Assembly: GCA_003445835.1 (NCBI GenBank)
Contig: DMCI01000043.1
Span: 1 to 8,250 of the forward strand
Direction of reading: 5' to 3'
Length of the DNA: 8,250 nt
Origin: Clostridiales bacterium
GTDB taxonomy: Bacteria > Bacillota > Clostridia > Christensenellales > CAG-1252
Shown here: positions 1 to 6,332 of the stretch, one piece after another
Position numbering within the stretch: the first letter of the stretch is position 1
Layout: every line of letters begins with the position of its first letter
Program-made: the position numbers and the translations under genes
The notes under the pieces: model-generated
What the model was told of the DNA's origin: nothing
What the model saw: the letters and a program-made list of their open reading frames with translations, nothing else
Database searches by the model: none

Positions 1-3000
1 AACTGCCGTCGCAAGCGTAGTAAATGCGCGAAGAGGAAACGAAACCGGCGTACGCTCTTACGTAAACTCTTATGGTACCCTCTTCCGTAACGGTATAAGA
101 ATTGCTACCGACGGAAGTAAAGTTCGAAGTGTTTTTGATGCTGACTTTGACGTCGTAAGCTTCGGCGTTCCAGGAGAAGGTCGCGCCGCTGAGCGACCAG
201 TTTGTCAACGTAACGGCTTGCGTCGTAAAGGTAACCTGCGCCGCTTCGCTTGCGGGATATTGTTTGGCGTCGGTAGCGACCGCCTTAACATAAACGGTGT
301 GTTCGCCGACGGAAGTCGGATAAGTTACAGTAAGGGAAGACTGTTGCGTCCATTCGCCGTTATCCACCTTTACCATATACCCCGTTGCGTTGTCAACTCG
401 GCTGATATTGATCTGATCCACCCCTTCGGAGAGGACGGGGGTATCTAGCGGTTCCGGCACGACGATCAAAGTCGGTTCGGTGGCTTTGCTTTCGCCGATA
501 TAGACGGTTTTGTTGACGACGTCGGTCCCCGGACGAGCCTCAATGGTGACGTACGTCGTAGCCGCAGGAGCGTAAGAGGTTGCGCCGGGCTCTTTAAAGG
601 GCTCAGGCTCCCCTTCCCCTTCCTTGAAGTACAAAAGACCCGTTGCGCTGAAGCGCGCGACGCCGTTATCGTCGGTGATGGCGCCCACCGCGACCGTTTT
701 GACGGAATAGGTGAATTCCACGGGATCGCTGTCCGGATATTGCACGGGATCGACGGTATTGCAGGCGCGGATGGTCAAGACGTAATCGCCGGTGACGCTT
801 TCAAAGGCAGGCGTCCTGTTGGCGTCTACCGTCACCGCCCCACCGTTGACTTGGATCTTGTACGCGTCGGCGTATTGCACCGCGCCGAGATAAACGCAGT
901 TTTCACGCATCTCAACGGAAGGAACGGCAAGTTTGATCGCCACGACAATATGGATGTTTTCGCAAAGGATATCTTCTTTGAACTCTCCGTTAAATGTATC
1001 GCCGAAGTACCACACGTTGTCAGTTTCGTCGTACCCGGCGGAACAGCGCAAGTTAACCGTCATCGTTTTATCGGGACGGCACTCGCTTTCGTGGATCACT
1101 TTGTAATCTCCGTACTCTTGATCGACGACTTCCTGCTTCTTCAAGATACCGCTCTTTTGCCAAGTGATATAGCCGTCCAAGCGATGCGAGTCGTCCACGG
1201 TAAGATAGATAGCGCGCATACCGCAGACCGTAGCGGGGCTGTCCGTAATGTTGTTGCCGTTGCCGATCGCCTTCAAAAGCAGCAGTTTGTCGTTGTCCGT
1301 TTCTTTGTTAAAGGTGTATATATGCACGCCCGCGTCAAAGGTCTCCCAATCGCTGAGGTCCGCTTCCGCGGCGGCGACATCCTCGGCGGGCGCGTTGATC
1401 GACAGCAACTTATACTTATAGCAAGTTGCGTTGGCGTTAAGGGGCCAACTGAGCGTATTGCCCGATTTGGTAAGGACGGGCGCCGTCAAAGAGAAGTTTT
1501 TGACGATCTGACTTTTGCGCACGCTTGCGCCGCGGTAGATGAATACTTCGTCGTTCTCGGAGCGATACCCCGCCCTGGATTCCAACCAGATCGTGGCTTG
1601 GTTGCCGCTTTCGTTAACGTATTCGTTGCCGGAATACGCAGTCCAATCGCCGGCGGTAGGCGTCGCGTCGCCGATGTACATATAAAGCAGACCGTTGTAA
1701 TCCCAACTGACCGTCGCGCCGACGAAAGAAGGATCACTCAACGCGACCGCGCTGACGTGATAGGTGATGGTCGCGGCGTCGCTGTCGGGATACTGTTCGG
1801 TATCGTTCTCATTGACCGCAACGATCTCCACGTCGTAATCGCCAAAAGCGGTGCTGTACGCGTAACTCAACGACTTGATCACGCTTTCCGTCTCGCCGTT
1901 GACGACGATGCGGTACCCTGTCGCGTGGGGTACGTTGTTCCAAGAGACCCCGGTGGAATCGTACCTGATCTCGGGCTTGGCAAGTTTTTCGGGCTTGACG
2001 ATCTTTTTGGTCTTTTCGATGGGGTCACCCGCATAATAAACGCGGTTCGTTGCATCCCAACCGCCGCTGACGCGGATTGTGATGGTCGTGGTAACGGTGA
2101 CGGTAAAGCTCTTTTCCGTCGTCGGGAAGAAGTCGCCGTTGCTGTTGATCTTTCTTTCCGCCTTGAACGCAACGAAATCGTAACTTGCGGTGCTTTCGCT
2201 TTCCCCTTTCACGACGGCGATGTCGGTCAGGGAAATCACTTTTACTTCAAAGGAGTAGGCTTCCGAAGCCTCGCTGTCGCGGACGTTTTTACCGTTGCCT
2301 TTTGCCATCACACGGACGGTATATTCCCCCGCCACCGACGGGAAGAGGTAGACGTCGCCCGTAGTTTGCGTCCACTCGCCGCCGTTGACGGAGACGGCGT
2401 AGGACAAGAACGGATAAACGCTTCTCATGTCCGCAACGTAATGGACGATCTCGTCTTCGTCGTTCAGATACGCCCAATACAAACCGTTTTTGGCGGCGTT
2501 AAGAAGCAAGGTGGGCGTCAAAAGATTTTCCACCGTGATCTCTCCGCCCTTGATCACGTCGTTTTCGGTATAATAGTAAACGTTTTGCGTAAGATCGAAA
2601 CCTGCGACCGCCTTTACGAAAAACCTGTGTCCGCCGATCGTATCCGGCGTAAAGCTTCCCTCTTCGTTTTCAACGTATTCGCCGTTGTTGTCACTGAGAT
2701 AGACTTTGTACGCGTCGGCGACCCAAGTGGCAGTGTCGTCACGGACGACGGGCTGAGAAAGCGAAACGTTCCTTACCGAATAAGTGTAAGCATTGCTGAA
2801 ATTACCGTACTTGGCAACTTCGCCGTCTTGCAAATAAACGGCTTTGACGCGCACGGTATAAGTACCTTCGTAGATGGCAAAGGCAAGGAGTCGATCCTCA
2901 CGGATCACTTCGTCTCCGCCGTTGACGGAGACGGCGTAAGCGTTTGCGTCCGCAACTTCCGTCCAAGTGATGCCATCCTCGGTCGGGATAACGGTCGGTT

Positions 3001-3493
3001 CGGAAAGGACGGCGTCCACTATGATCTTTTTGGATATCTCCGTCGAACCGACGTAATACTTATCGGTATCTTCGTCAAAATACCCCGTAGCGCGCACGTT
3101 CAAGACGACGTTTTTATCGGTGGTATAACTGCGTTGATCGTAGAAGCGGTATTCCCCTTCCACGTAGCCGTCCGCGCCCTTTTCATCCACGCGAACGGAA
3201 CAAATACCGTTGGTCGTCCAACTTGCCGTCTGATCGTTTTCACCGATCGTGACGGTGATGGCGGAAACGGTGACCTTTTCCACCGTAAAGTTGTACGTAG
3301 CGATCTGCGAAACGGCGCCGTTGGCTTCAATGACCGCACGGACGCGAATGGTATACGAGCCCGCGTCTGTGGGAATGGAATAAGTTTCCCCTTCCGTCCA
3401 CGTTTCCGACCAGTTGACCGAATATTCAATGCGCGAACGCTCCGTATGCGTAAACGTGAGCGCGTACTCGCTCTTTTGGATCTCGGGAGCGGC
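1..3493 (-). repeat. Seven A-B dyads of alternating beta modules (last truncated)
   Basis: From residue ~810 the protein repeats every ~161-186 residues. Approximate starts of A modules are 810, 973, 1134, 1314, 1479, 1665 and 1826; of B modules 887, 1055, 1232, 1395, 1574, 1746 and 1906. Most modules open after a short hydrophobic linker with a Ser/Thr/Ala/Asp-x-Pro entry. A modules contain xxITW or equivalent, then AYxVxVNGG, GxYTVRVKA, and often YPDSDPA before the last strand. B modules contain ATW or VSW, then VRVxAxxGFD, and an aromatic-Tyr-x-Gly end. Identity between copies is low by eye, so these are old protein repeats, not recent tandem DNA repeats. Confidence 0.8.
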
Positions 3494-5920
3494 GTAATCG
3501 GAGAACAAAGACGGATCGGCGTGATACTCCGCCCTCAAATCGTCAAAATACAAATGTGAAACCGAGTCGACGCCGCGATACTCCGCGACGACAACGAGAG
3601 AACGCAGGAAGATACCTTCGGGCAAAGTATGTTCAAACGTAACGAACCCGCTACCCGCCTCGCAAGTCCAATAGGCGTTTTCGGTGCCCTTAAGATAATA
3701 GACCGCGCCGTAAATATCCACGGCGATGAATTTTACGAGGATCTCGTCCGCGCCTTCGTCACAGTTGCCAAAGGCGATCGAGAAATAGTTGGCAAGCCCA
3801 AGCTTCTCCCCCGTTTCATTAAAGACGACCTTGTTGGTAAGATCTTTCCCCGTGGAAAGACGCAAGACGCTCTCCCCATCCTTAACGAATCCGTCAAGCG
3901 GAGAAGCGGAAAGCGGCGCCCATTCGCCCGCTTCCGTCTGATAGGTATAAGCAGACCAACCGTTTGCGGCGTTTTCGCCTTCAAAATTGCAATTAAGTCC
4001 CGCCGCCTTTTCAAAGACGGTGCCTTGTGTGAAGTGGGCAAAGTGTTCCCCCGCGGCGGAAGTAACGACGGCGCTACTGCCGTTTTCAAGGAAAGAAAGC
4101 GTCAGAGAAAACTCCGCGTCGTAATCTTCCAAAACGAGCGTCGCATCCCCTTCGTACAAACGATAAGTGCCGTTTACCGTAAAGTTTTCGTTGAGTTTCG
4201 TGGAATAAAGCCTGAAGGCGTCGTCCCCGTCCAAGAAGAGAAGCAACTCGTTTTCAACGCCGCCGCCGAGGTCTTCGATGGCAACGTAGGAGTCGCCGAG
4301 CGCATACAACGGCTGACCGACACCGCCAATCACGCTATCGTCAAAGCCGAAAGTCACGTCGTCCAAAAGCAAAGAAGTCTCTTTGCCACCGGGCACGTTG
4401 CCGCATACGATAAAATTCAACCGATCAAAATAAGAAACCAATTCTGCAAGAGAATACGCGTCCGAAATGCGCTGAGGAACGCCCTCGGGTCGCTCGCTTT
4501 CGATTTCGGAATTTTTGTTTTCCCAAAGAGTGCGAAGCGCTCTATTCCCCACCGTCCAACCATCTTCGTCAAAGCGCAAAGTGACCTTTACCCAATAAGC
4601 GGGCATCACACCGAGATCGCGTCCGACCGAGAAGCTTTCACCATCTTTTGTAAGAGAGACGTTGAGCGAAGAAATACCGTCACCGCGATAATAGAACGAA
4701 AGATGATCGTACCCGTCCGCAAGAGAATACGCGGCGGAGAATTTATAAGAAACGTTGTCGTTCTTTGCGTTGAAAACAAGAGCCGCCGATCCGTCGAATT
4801 TTTGTCCGACGGAGATCGTCGCATCGGTGTTTTTCCACGTTGCGTTCGAAAGCTCCTTGACGCTCCAGAATGCGGAAACGCCCGCGCTTGCGTCCTCGAC
4901 GACGGCCTCTCGCTCCGCAGCGAGAACGAAATCCATTTTGACTTTTTCACTTTCAACGTAATTGATCTTGTTTCGGCTGTCGTAACCGCCGTTTGCGACA
5001 AAGTAGAAAGACGAACTTGTCGTTGCGACGTAAGTAGAGCCGTCCATTGCGGAAAAAGTCCTTCCGTCCGCGGAGACGGAATACCCGTCTAAGCCACCGG
5101 AAAGAACCACCCTATCGGATGCCGTCTTGGAAACTTGCAAAGCCGCGCGTTTGGTTTCGTACGAGTACGTCGCGGGGTCGCTGTCGGCGTAAGTTTCGCC
5201 GTCGCCGACGGCTTTGACCGAGATGGTATGACTGCCAACCGCGTCGGAAAGCGTTGCGGACGTAGCGGTGGCGTATCTGCCTCCGTCGTAGGAAACCGTA
5301 TACCTGACGGCGTTGGTCACCTTTGCCCAAGTTACGGTCTTATCGTTGATTTTGAGTTTGGGAGAAGAAAGTTTTTCCGCCGACAAGCGCACCGACTTGG
5401 TGACGGGATTGCCGACGTAATAAATTGCGTTTTCGGCGTCAAAGCCGCCTTCCGCCTTTACGCGGACGGTAACTTGATCCGAAGTTGCGGTATAGGAACT
5501 ATCCTGCGTGAGAACGTAGTCCCCCGCTTCCCTGACGTAAACCGCCGCCGCGGCAGCCGTCCAAGAAACGGTGTTGCCGGAGACCGTCAATTCGGAAAGA
5601 GAAATGTTTGCCGTCGTATAAGAAAAAGTACCTTCCGCAACTTTTTTGCCGGAAGAGTCCTCGGCATAGGCATTGACGACGTGCTCGCCGATCTCGGTGG
5701 AAAAATCAAAATGGAAACCCTCAAGAAGAGTGGTTACCTCACCGCCGTCTACGCTGTAGTAAAAAGAAAAATCGCCTTCGTAAAAAAAAGCGATGCCGTC
5801 CTCATCCGCCGAAAAAGTCAACGCGCCGAGTTCCTTATTTTTGTCGGTACAAGCAAAAAGCCCTATCACGATCATTGTGATCAAAAGCAAAAACGCGACA
5901 AGGACCTTAGCTCTTTTCAT
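1..5920 (-). CDS. Giant secreted lipoprotein with alternating beta-sandwich dyads (3' end beyond window)
   Basis: The frame is open without a stop from an ATG at 5920 to the window edge, giving at least 1,973 residues; the C-terminus is missing. The start is set by GGAGG five bases upstream and by a lipoprotein signal peptide (Lys/Arg at 2-5, hydrophobic core 6-22, Cys24). Layout by residue: signal 1-24; A-B dyads 33-328; carbohydrate-binding-like sandwich ~334-525; small barrel-like segment ~540-632; second sandwich ~633-797; seven A-B dyads from ~810, the last incomplete. No catalytic motif is visible. By inference it is a lipid-anchored, extended surface protein binding glycan or another polymer. 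It is monocistronic at its 5' end, with its own promoter and a terminator ahead of it. It almost lacks TTA, CTA and TCA codons, so the opposite strand is open in the same register. I do not recognise the whole protein; the frame is certain, the function is not. Confidence 0.93.
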   Translation of the reverse strand, partial: MKRAKVLVAFLLLITMIVIGLFACTDKNKELGALTFSADEDGIAFFYEGDFSFYYSVDGGEVTTLLEGFHFDFSTEIGEHVVNAYAEDSSGKKVAEGTFSYTTANISLSELTVSGNTVSWTAAAAAVYVREAGDYVLTQDSSYTATSDQVTVRVKAEGGFDAENAIYYVGNPVTKSVRLSAEKLSSPKLKINDKTVTWAKVTNAVRYTVSYDGGRYATATSATLSDAVGSHTISVKAVGDGETYADSDPATYSYETKRAALQVSKTASDRVVLSGGLDGYSVSADGRTFSAMDGSTYVATTSSSFYFVANGGYDSRNKINYVESEKVKMDFVLAAEREAVVEDASAGVSAFWSVKELSNATWKNTDATISVGQKFDGSAALVFNAKNDNVSYKFSAAYSLADGYDHLSFYYRGDGISSLNVSLTKDGESFSVGRDLGVMPAYWVKVTLRFDEDGWTVGNRALRTLWENKNSEIESERPEGVPQRISDAYSLAELVSYFDRLNFIVCGNVPGGKETSLLLDDVTFGFDDSVIGGVGQPLYALGDSYVAIEDLGGGVENELLLFLDGDDAFRLYSTKLNENFTVNGTYRLYEGDATLVLEDYDAEFSLTLSFLENGSSAVVTSAAGEHFAHFTQGTVFEKAAGLNCNFEGENAANGWSAYTYQTEAGEWAPLSASPLDGFVKDGESVLRLSTGKDLTNKVVFNETGEKLGLANYFSIAFGNCDEGADEILVKFIAVDIYGAVYYLKGTENAYWTCEAGSGFVTFEHTLPEGIFLRSLVVVAEYRGVDSVSHLYFDDLRAEYHADPSLFSDYAAPEIQKSEYALTFTHTERSRIEYSVNWSETWTEGETYSIPTDAGSYTIRVRAVIEANGAVSQIATYNFTVEKVTVSAITVTIGENDQTASWTTNGICSVRVDEKGADGYVEGEYRFYDQRSYTTDKNVVLNVRATGYFDEDTDKYYVGSTEISKKIIVDAVLSEPTVIPTEDGITWTEVADANAYAVSVNGGDEVIREDRLLAFAIYEGTYTVRVKAVYLQDGEVAKYGNFSNAYTYSVRNVSLSQPVVRDDTATWVADAYKVYLSDNNGEYVENEEGSFTPDTIGGHRFFVKAVAGFDLTQNVYYYTENDVIKGGEITVENLLTPTLLLNAAKNGLYWAYLNDEDEIVHYVADMRSVYPFLSYAVSVNGGEWTQTTGDVYLFPSVAGEYTVRVMAKGNGKNVRDSEASEAYSFEVKVISLTDIAVVKGESESTASYDFVAFKAERKINSNGDFFPTTEKSFTVTVTTTITIRVSGGWDATNRVYYAGDPIEKTKKIVKPEKLAKPEIRYDSTGVSWNNVPHATGYRIVVNGETESVIKSLSYAYSTAFGDYDVEIVAVNENDTEQYPDSDAATITYHVSAVALSDPSFVGATVSWDYNGLLYMYIGDATPTAGDWTAYSGNEYVNESGNQATIWLESRAGYRSENDEVFIYRGASVRKSQIVKNFSLTAPVLTKSGNTLSWPLNANATCYKYKLLSINAPAEDVAAAEADLSDWETFDAGVHIYTFNKETDNDKLLLLKAIGNGNNITDSPATVCGMRAIYLTVDDSHRLDGYITWQKSGILKKQEVVDQEYGDYKVIHESECRPDKTMTVNLRCSAGYDETDNVWYFGDTFNGEFKEDILCENIHIVVAIKLAVPSVEMRENCVYLGAVQYADAYKIQVNGGAVTVDANRTPAFESVTGDYVLTIRACNTVDPVQYPDSDPVEFTYSVKTVAVGAITDDNGVARFSATGLLYFKEGEGEPEPFKEPGATSYAPAATTYVTIEARPGTDVVNKTVYIGESKATEPTLIVVPEPLDTPVLSEGVDQINISRVDNATGYMVKVDNGEWTQQSSLTVTYPTSVGEHTVYVKAVATDAKQYPASEAAQVTFTTQAVTLTNWSLSGATFSWNAEAYDVKVSIKNTSNFTSVGSNSYTVTEEGTIRVYVRAYAGFVSSSRIYYACDGS
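2379..2938 (-). repeat. Exact 23-bp direct repeat inside A modules
   Basis: Positions 2379-2401 and 2916-2938 are identical over 23 bases and differ immediately on both sides. The offset is 537 bases, exactly 179 codons. Both encode the YAVSVNGG strand of consecutive A modules. The identity stops at the module's most conserved strand, so codon-level conservation or local gene conversion are both possible. Confidence 0.9.
3530..4024 (-). other. Carbohydrate-binding-like beta-sandwich region 2
   Basis: Residues ~633-797 open with LNCNFEGENAANGWSAYTY, resembling the 'F-E-x-x-x-x-x-G-W' entry strand of CBM4_9-type sandwiches. They end with SHLYFDDLRAEY, the usual 'I/L-Y-F-D-D-I/L' exit strand. 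Between these lie an ISxxFGN-type strand and a VSTGKD-like turn. The region looks homologous in plan to the segment at ~334-525, and both end with a double Asp. Ligand and calcium binding cannot be read from the sequence. Confidence 0.5.
4025..4303 (-). other. Small barrel-like segment between the two sandwiches
   Basis: Residues ~540-632 have short alternating strands: NELLLFLDGDDAFRLYST, NFTVNGTYRLYEGDATLVLED, then AEFSLTLSFLENGSSAVVT. The NGTYRLYEGDATLVLE pattern is common in small clostridial lipocalin- or META-like beta segments that report a 'computed value, then Gly-Thr-Tyr' turn. I cannot name a family. It may be an insertion separating two copies of the binding sandwich. Confidence 0.35.
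4346..4921 (-). other. Carbohydrate-binding-like beta-sandwich region 1
   Basis: Residues ~334-525 interrupt the dyad pattern. They contain FWSVKELSNATWKN, a YDHLSFYYRGDG strand, alternating hydrophobic strands, and finish with SLLLDDVTFGFDD. A 'jelly-roll' opening, a 'YDxLSFYYRGDG' strand and a final 'xLLDDV' strand are what CBM11/CBM4_9-like and galactose-binding-like sandwiches look like. The assignment rests on this pattern alone. A role in binding a glycan or a partner protein is inference. The segment contains no DNA repeat. Confidence 0.5.
4937..5824 (-). repeat. N-terminal A-B-A-B module block of the giant lipoprotein
   Basis: Residues ~33-328 form two dyads. A modules run at ~33-108 and ~185-261; B modules at ~109-184 and ~262-328. 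The second A module shows the pattern best: a strand with TVTWAKVTNAVRYTV, then a GSHTISVKAVGDG strand, then YADSDPATYSY before the linker. The first B module has TVSWTAAAAAVYV, then VTVRVKAEGGFDAEN and IYYVGNPV at its end. The same landmarks recur after residue 810, so this block and the distal array share an origin. The first A module is the most degenerate copy. Confidence 0.75.
5849..5920 (-). other. Lipoprotein signal peptide (residues 1-24)
   Basis: The N-terminus begins MKRAK, continues with a run of Leu, Val, Ile, Ala, Phe and Met, and ends GLFAC-T at Cys24. This fits a type II (lipoprotein) signal with cleavage before Cys24, which would become lipidated. The -2 position is Phe rather than the usual small residue, so the lipobox is imperfect. 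The charged segment TDKNKE directly after the Cys is typical of a tether. If the Cys is not lipidated, the same segment could act as an ordinary signal peptide or an N-terminal anchor. Confidence 0.8.
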
Positions 5921-5925
5921 AGTTA

Positions 5926-5930
5926 CCTCC
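5926..5930 (-). promoter_or_regulatory. Ribosome-binding site deciding the giant gene's start
   Basis: GGAGG ends five bases before the ATG at 5920. It is a full anti-Shine-Dalgarno match and fixes the start at the Met that opens the signal peptide. Confidence 0.9.
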
Positions 5931-5951
5931 AAACGGAAAGCGCATTATCTA

Positions 5952-5972
5952 TTATTTTATCATATAAAATAA
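5952..5972. promoter_or_regulatory. Perfect 9-bp inverted repeat over the -10 region (candidate operator)
   Basis: Two 9-base arms, TTATTTTAT at 5952-5960 and ATAAAATAA at 5964-5972, flank a 3-base centre. The repeat covers both candidate -10 boxes. A dimeric repressor bound here would block transcription. The sequence is AT-only in the arms, so a chance palindrome in AT-rich promoter DNA is possible. I do not match it to a named regulator box. Confidence 0.45.
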
Positions 5973-5989
5973 CAAATTTCAATAGTCAA
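5954..5989 (-). promoter_or_regulatory. Sigma-A-type promoter(s) of the giant lipoprotein gene
   Basis: The best pair is TTGAAA (5977-5982), a 17-base spacer, then TAAAAT (5954-5959); both hexamers match consensus at 5 of 6. A second, overlapping pair is TTGACT (5984-5989), a 19-base spacer, then TATGAT (5959-5964), also 5 of 6 each but with a long spacer. The first would give a leader of about 27 bases, too short for a riboswitch. Which one is used cannot be told from sequence. Confidence 0.65.
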
Positions 5990-6023
5990 AATCTATCAAT
6001 TCTTAAGAAGCGTCCCGCACGAT

Positions 6024-6048
6024 AAAAAAGCCTCTTCAAAGAAGAGGC
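6024..6048 (-). terminator. Intrinsic terminator after the CDF-TSCPD unit
   Basis: On the minus strand GCCTCTTC pairs perfectly with GAAGAGGC across a 3-base TTT loop (stem arms 6041-6048 and 6030-6037), followed by six T (6024-6029). The stop codon at 6054-6056 sits directly before the stem in an A tract. That A tract gives the plus strand a T-run too, so the hairpin could work in both directions. It isolates this unit from the giant gene. Confidence 0.92.
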
Positions 6049-6053
6049 AGTTT

Positions 6054-6311
6054 TTAAGATTTTCCTTGTTCAAGCGCTACTTTTACCGCCTGCGCCAGTT
6101 GGTCGGCGCAAGAAGTCGTTTTCCATCCGCAGACGTTGCCGGAGCAGTTTTCGATGATATATTCCGCCGTTTTTCCTTCAAGGAGTTTGGCGATCATTTT
6201 TAAATTGCCGTTGCACCCGCCGATAAATCTGATGTTGGTGACGACGCCGTCCGTTAAGTCGAAGTAGATCTCCCCTGCGCAAACGTTTTTCGTTCTGTAC
6301 TTAAATTCCAT
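6054..6311 (-). CDS. TIGR03905-type TSCPD domain small protein
   Basis: This 85-residue protein matches the remembered pattern of the TIGR03905 family: an opening Y-(R/K)-T-K-x-x-C, a (R/Q)FIGGCNGNLK strand, an E-G-K/M loop, then CG-x-K-x-TSC-x-DQLA. The family's four conserved Cys appear as C11, C33, C61 and C68; C56 is additional. The name-giving motif TSCPD reads TSCAD here. The domain is related to the C-terminal region of adenosylcobalamin-dependent ribonucleotide reductases. The stand-alone protein has no established function; metal or thiol chemistry is a guess from the cysteines. It lies 21 bp after the CDF stop with AGGAG (6317-6321) five bases before the ATG, so the two are co-transcribed. 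It is cytoplasmic, with no signal or membrane segment. Confidence 0.88.
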   Translation of the reverse strand: MEFKYRTKNVCAGEIYFDLTDGVVTNIRFIGGCNGNLKMIAKLLEGKTAEYIIENCSGNVCGWKTTSCADQLAQAVKVALEQGKS

Positions 6312-6332
6312 ATTTTCTCCTCGTCGATTTGC

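Noticed and set aside
740..3559. Plus-strand open frame of 939 codons
   Set aside because: It is in exact antisense codon register with the giant minus-strand gene, has no ribosome-binding site, domain or signal, and is rich in Val, Arg, Asp and Gly as expected from complemented codons. It ends at the complement of the gene's single TCA codon.
3733..4089. Minus-strand open frame of 118 codons in another frame
   Set aside because: Lies wholly inside the giant gene in a different frame, with Arg/Ser/Thr-rich composition and no start signals.
3629..5092. Plus-strand open frame of 487 codons
   Set aside because: Same antisense register; ends at the complement of the single TTA codon. No coherent protein features.
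1..5920. CRISPR array or recent tandem DNA repeats in the repeat-rich gene
   Set aside because: The repeats are at protein level and diverged; apart from one 23-bp pair I see no regular identical DNA units or spacers.
5135..6025. Plus-strand open frame of 296 codons running past the giant gene's start
   Set aside because: Antisense shadow that runs on through the promoter region by chance; its last ~35 codons come from AT-rich promoter DNA.
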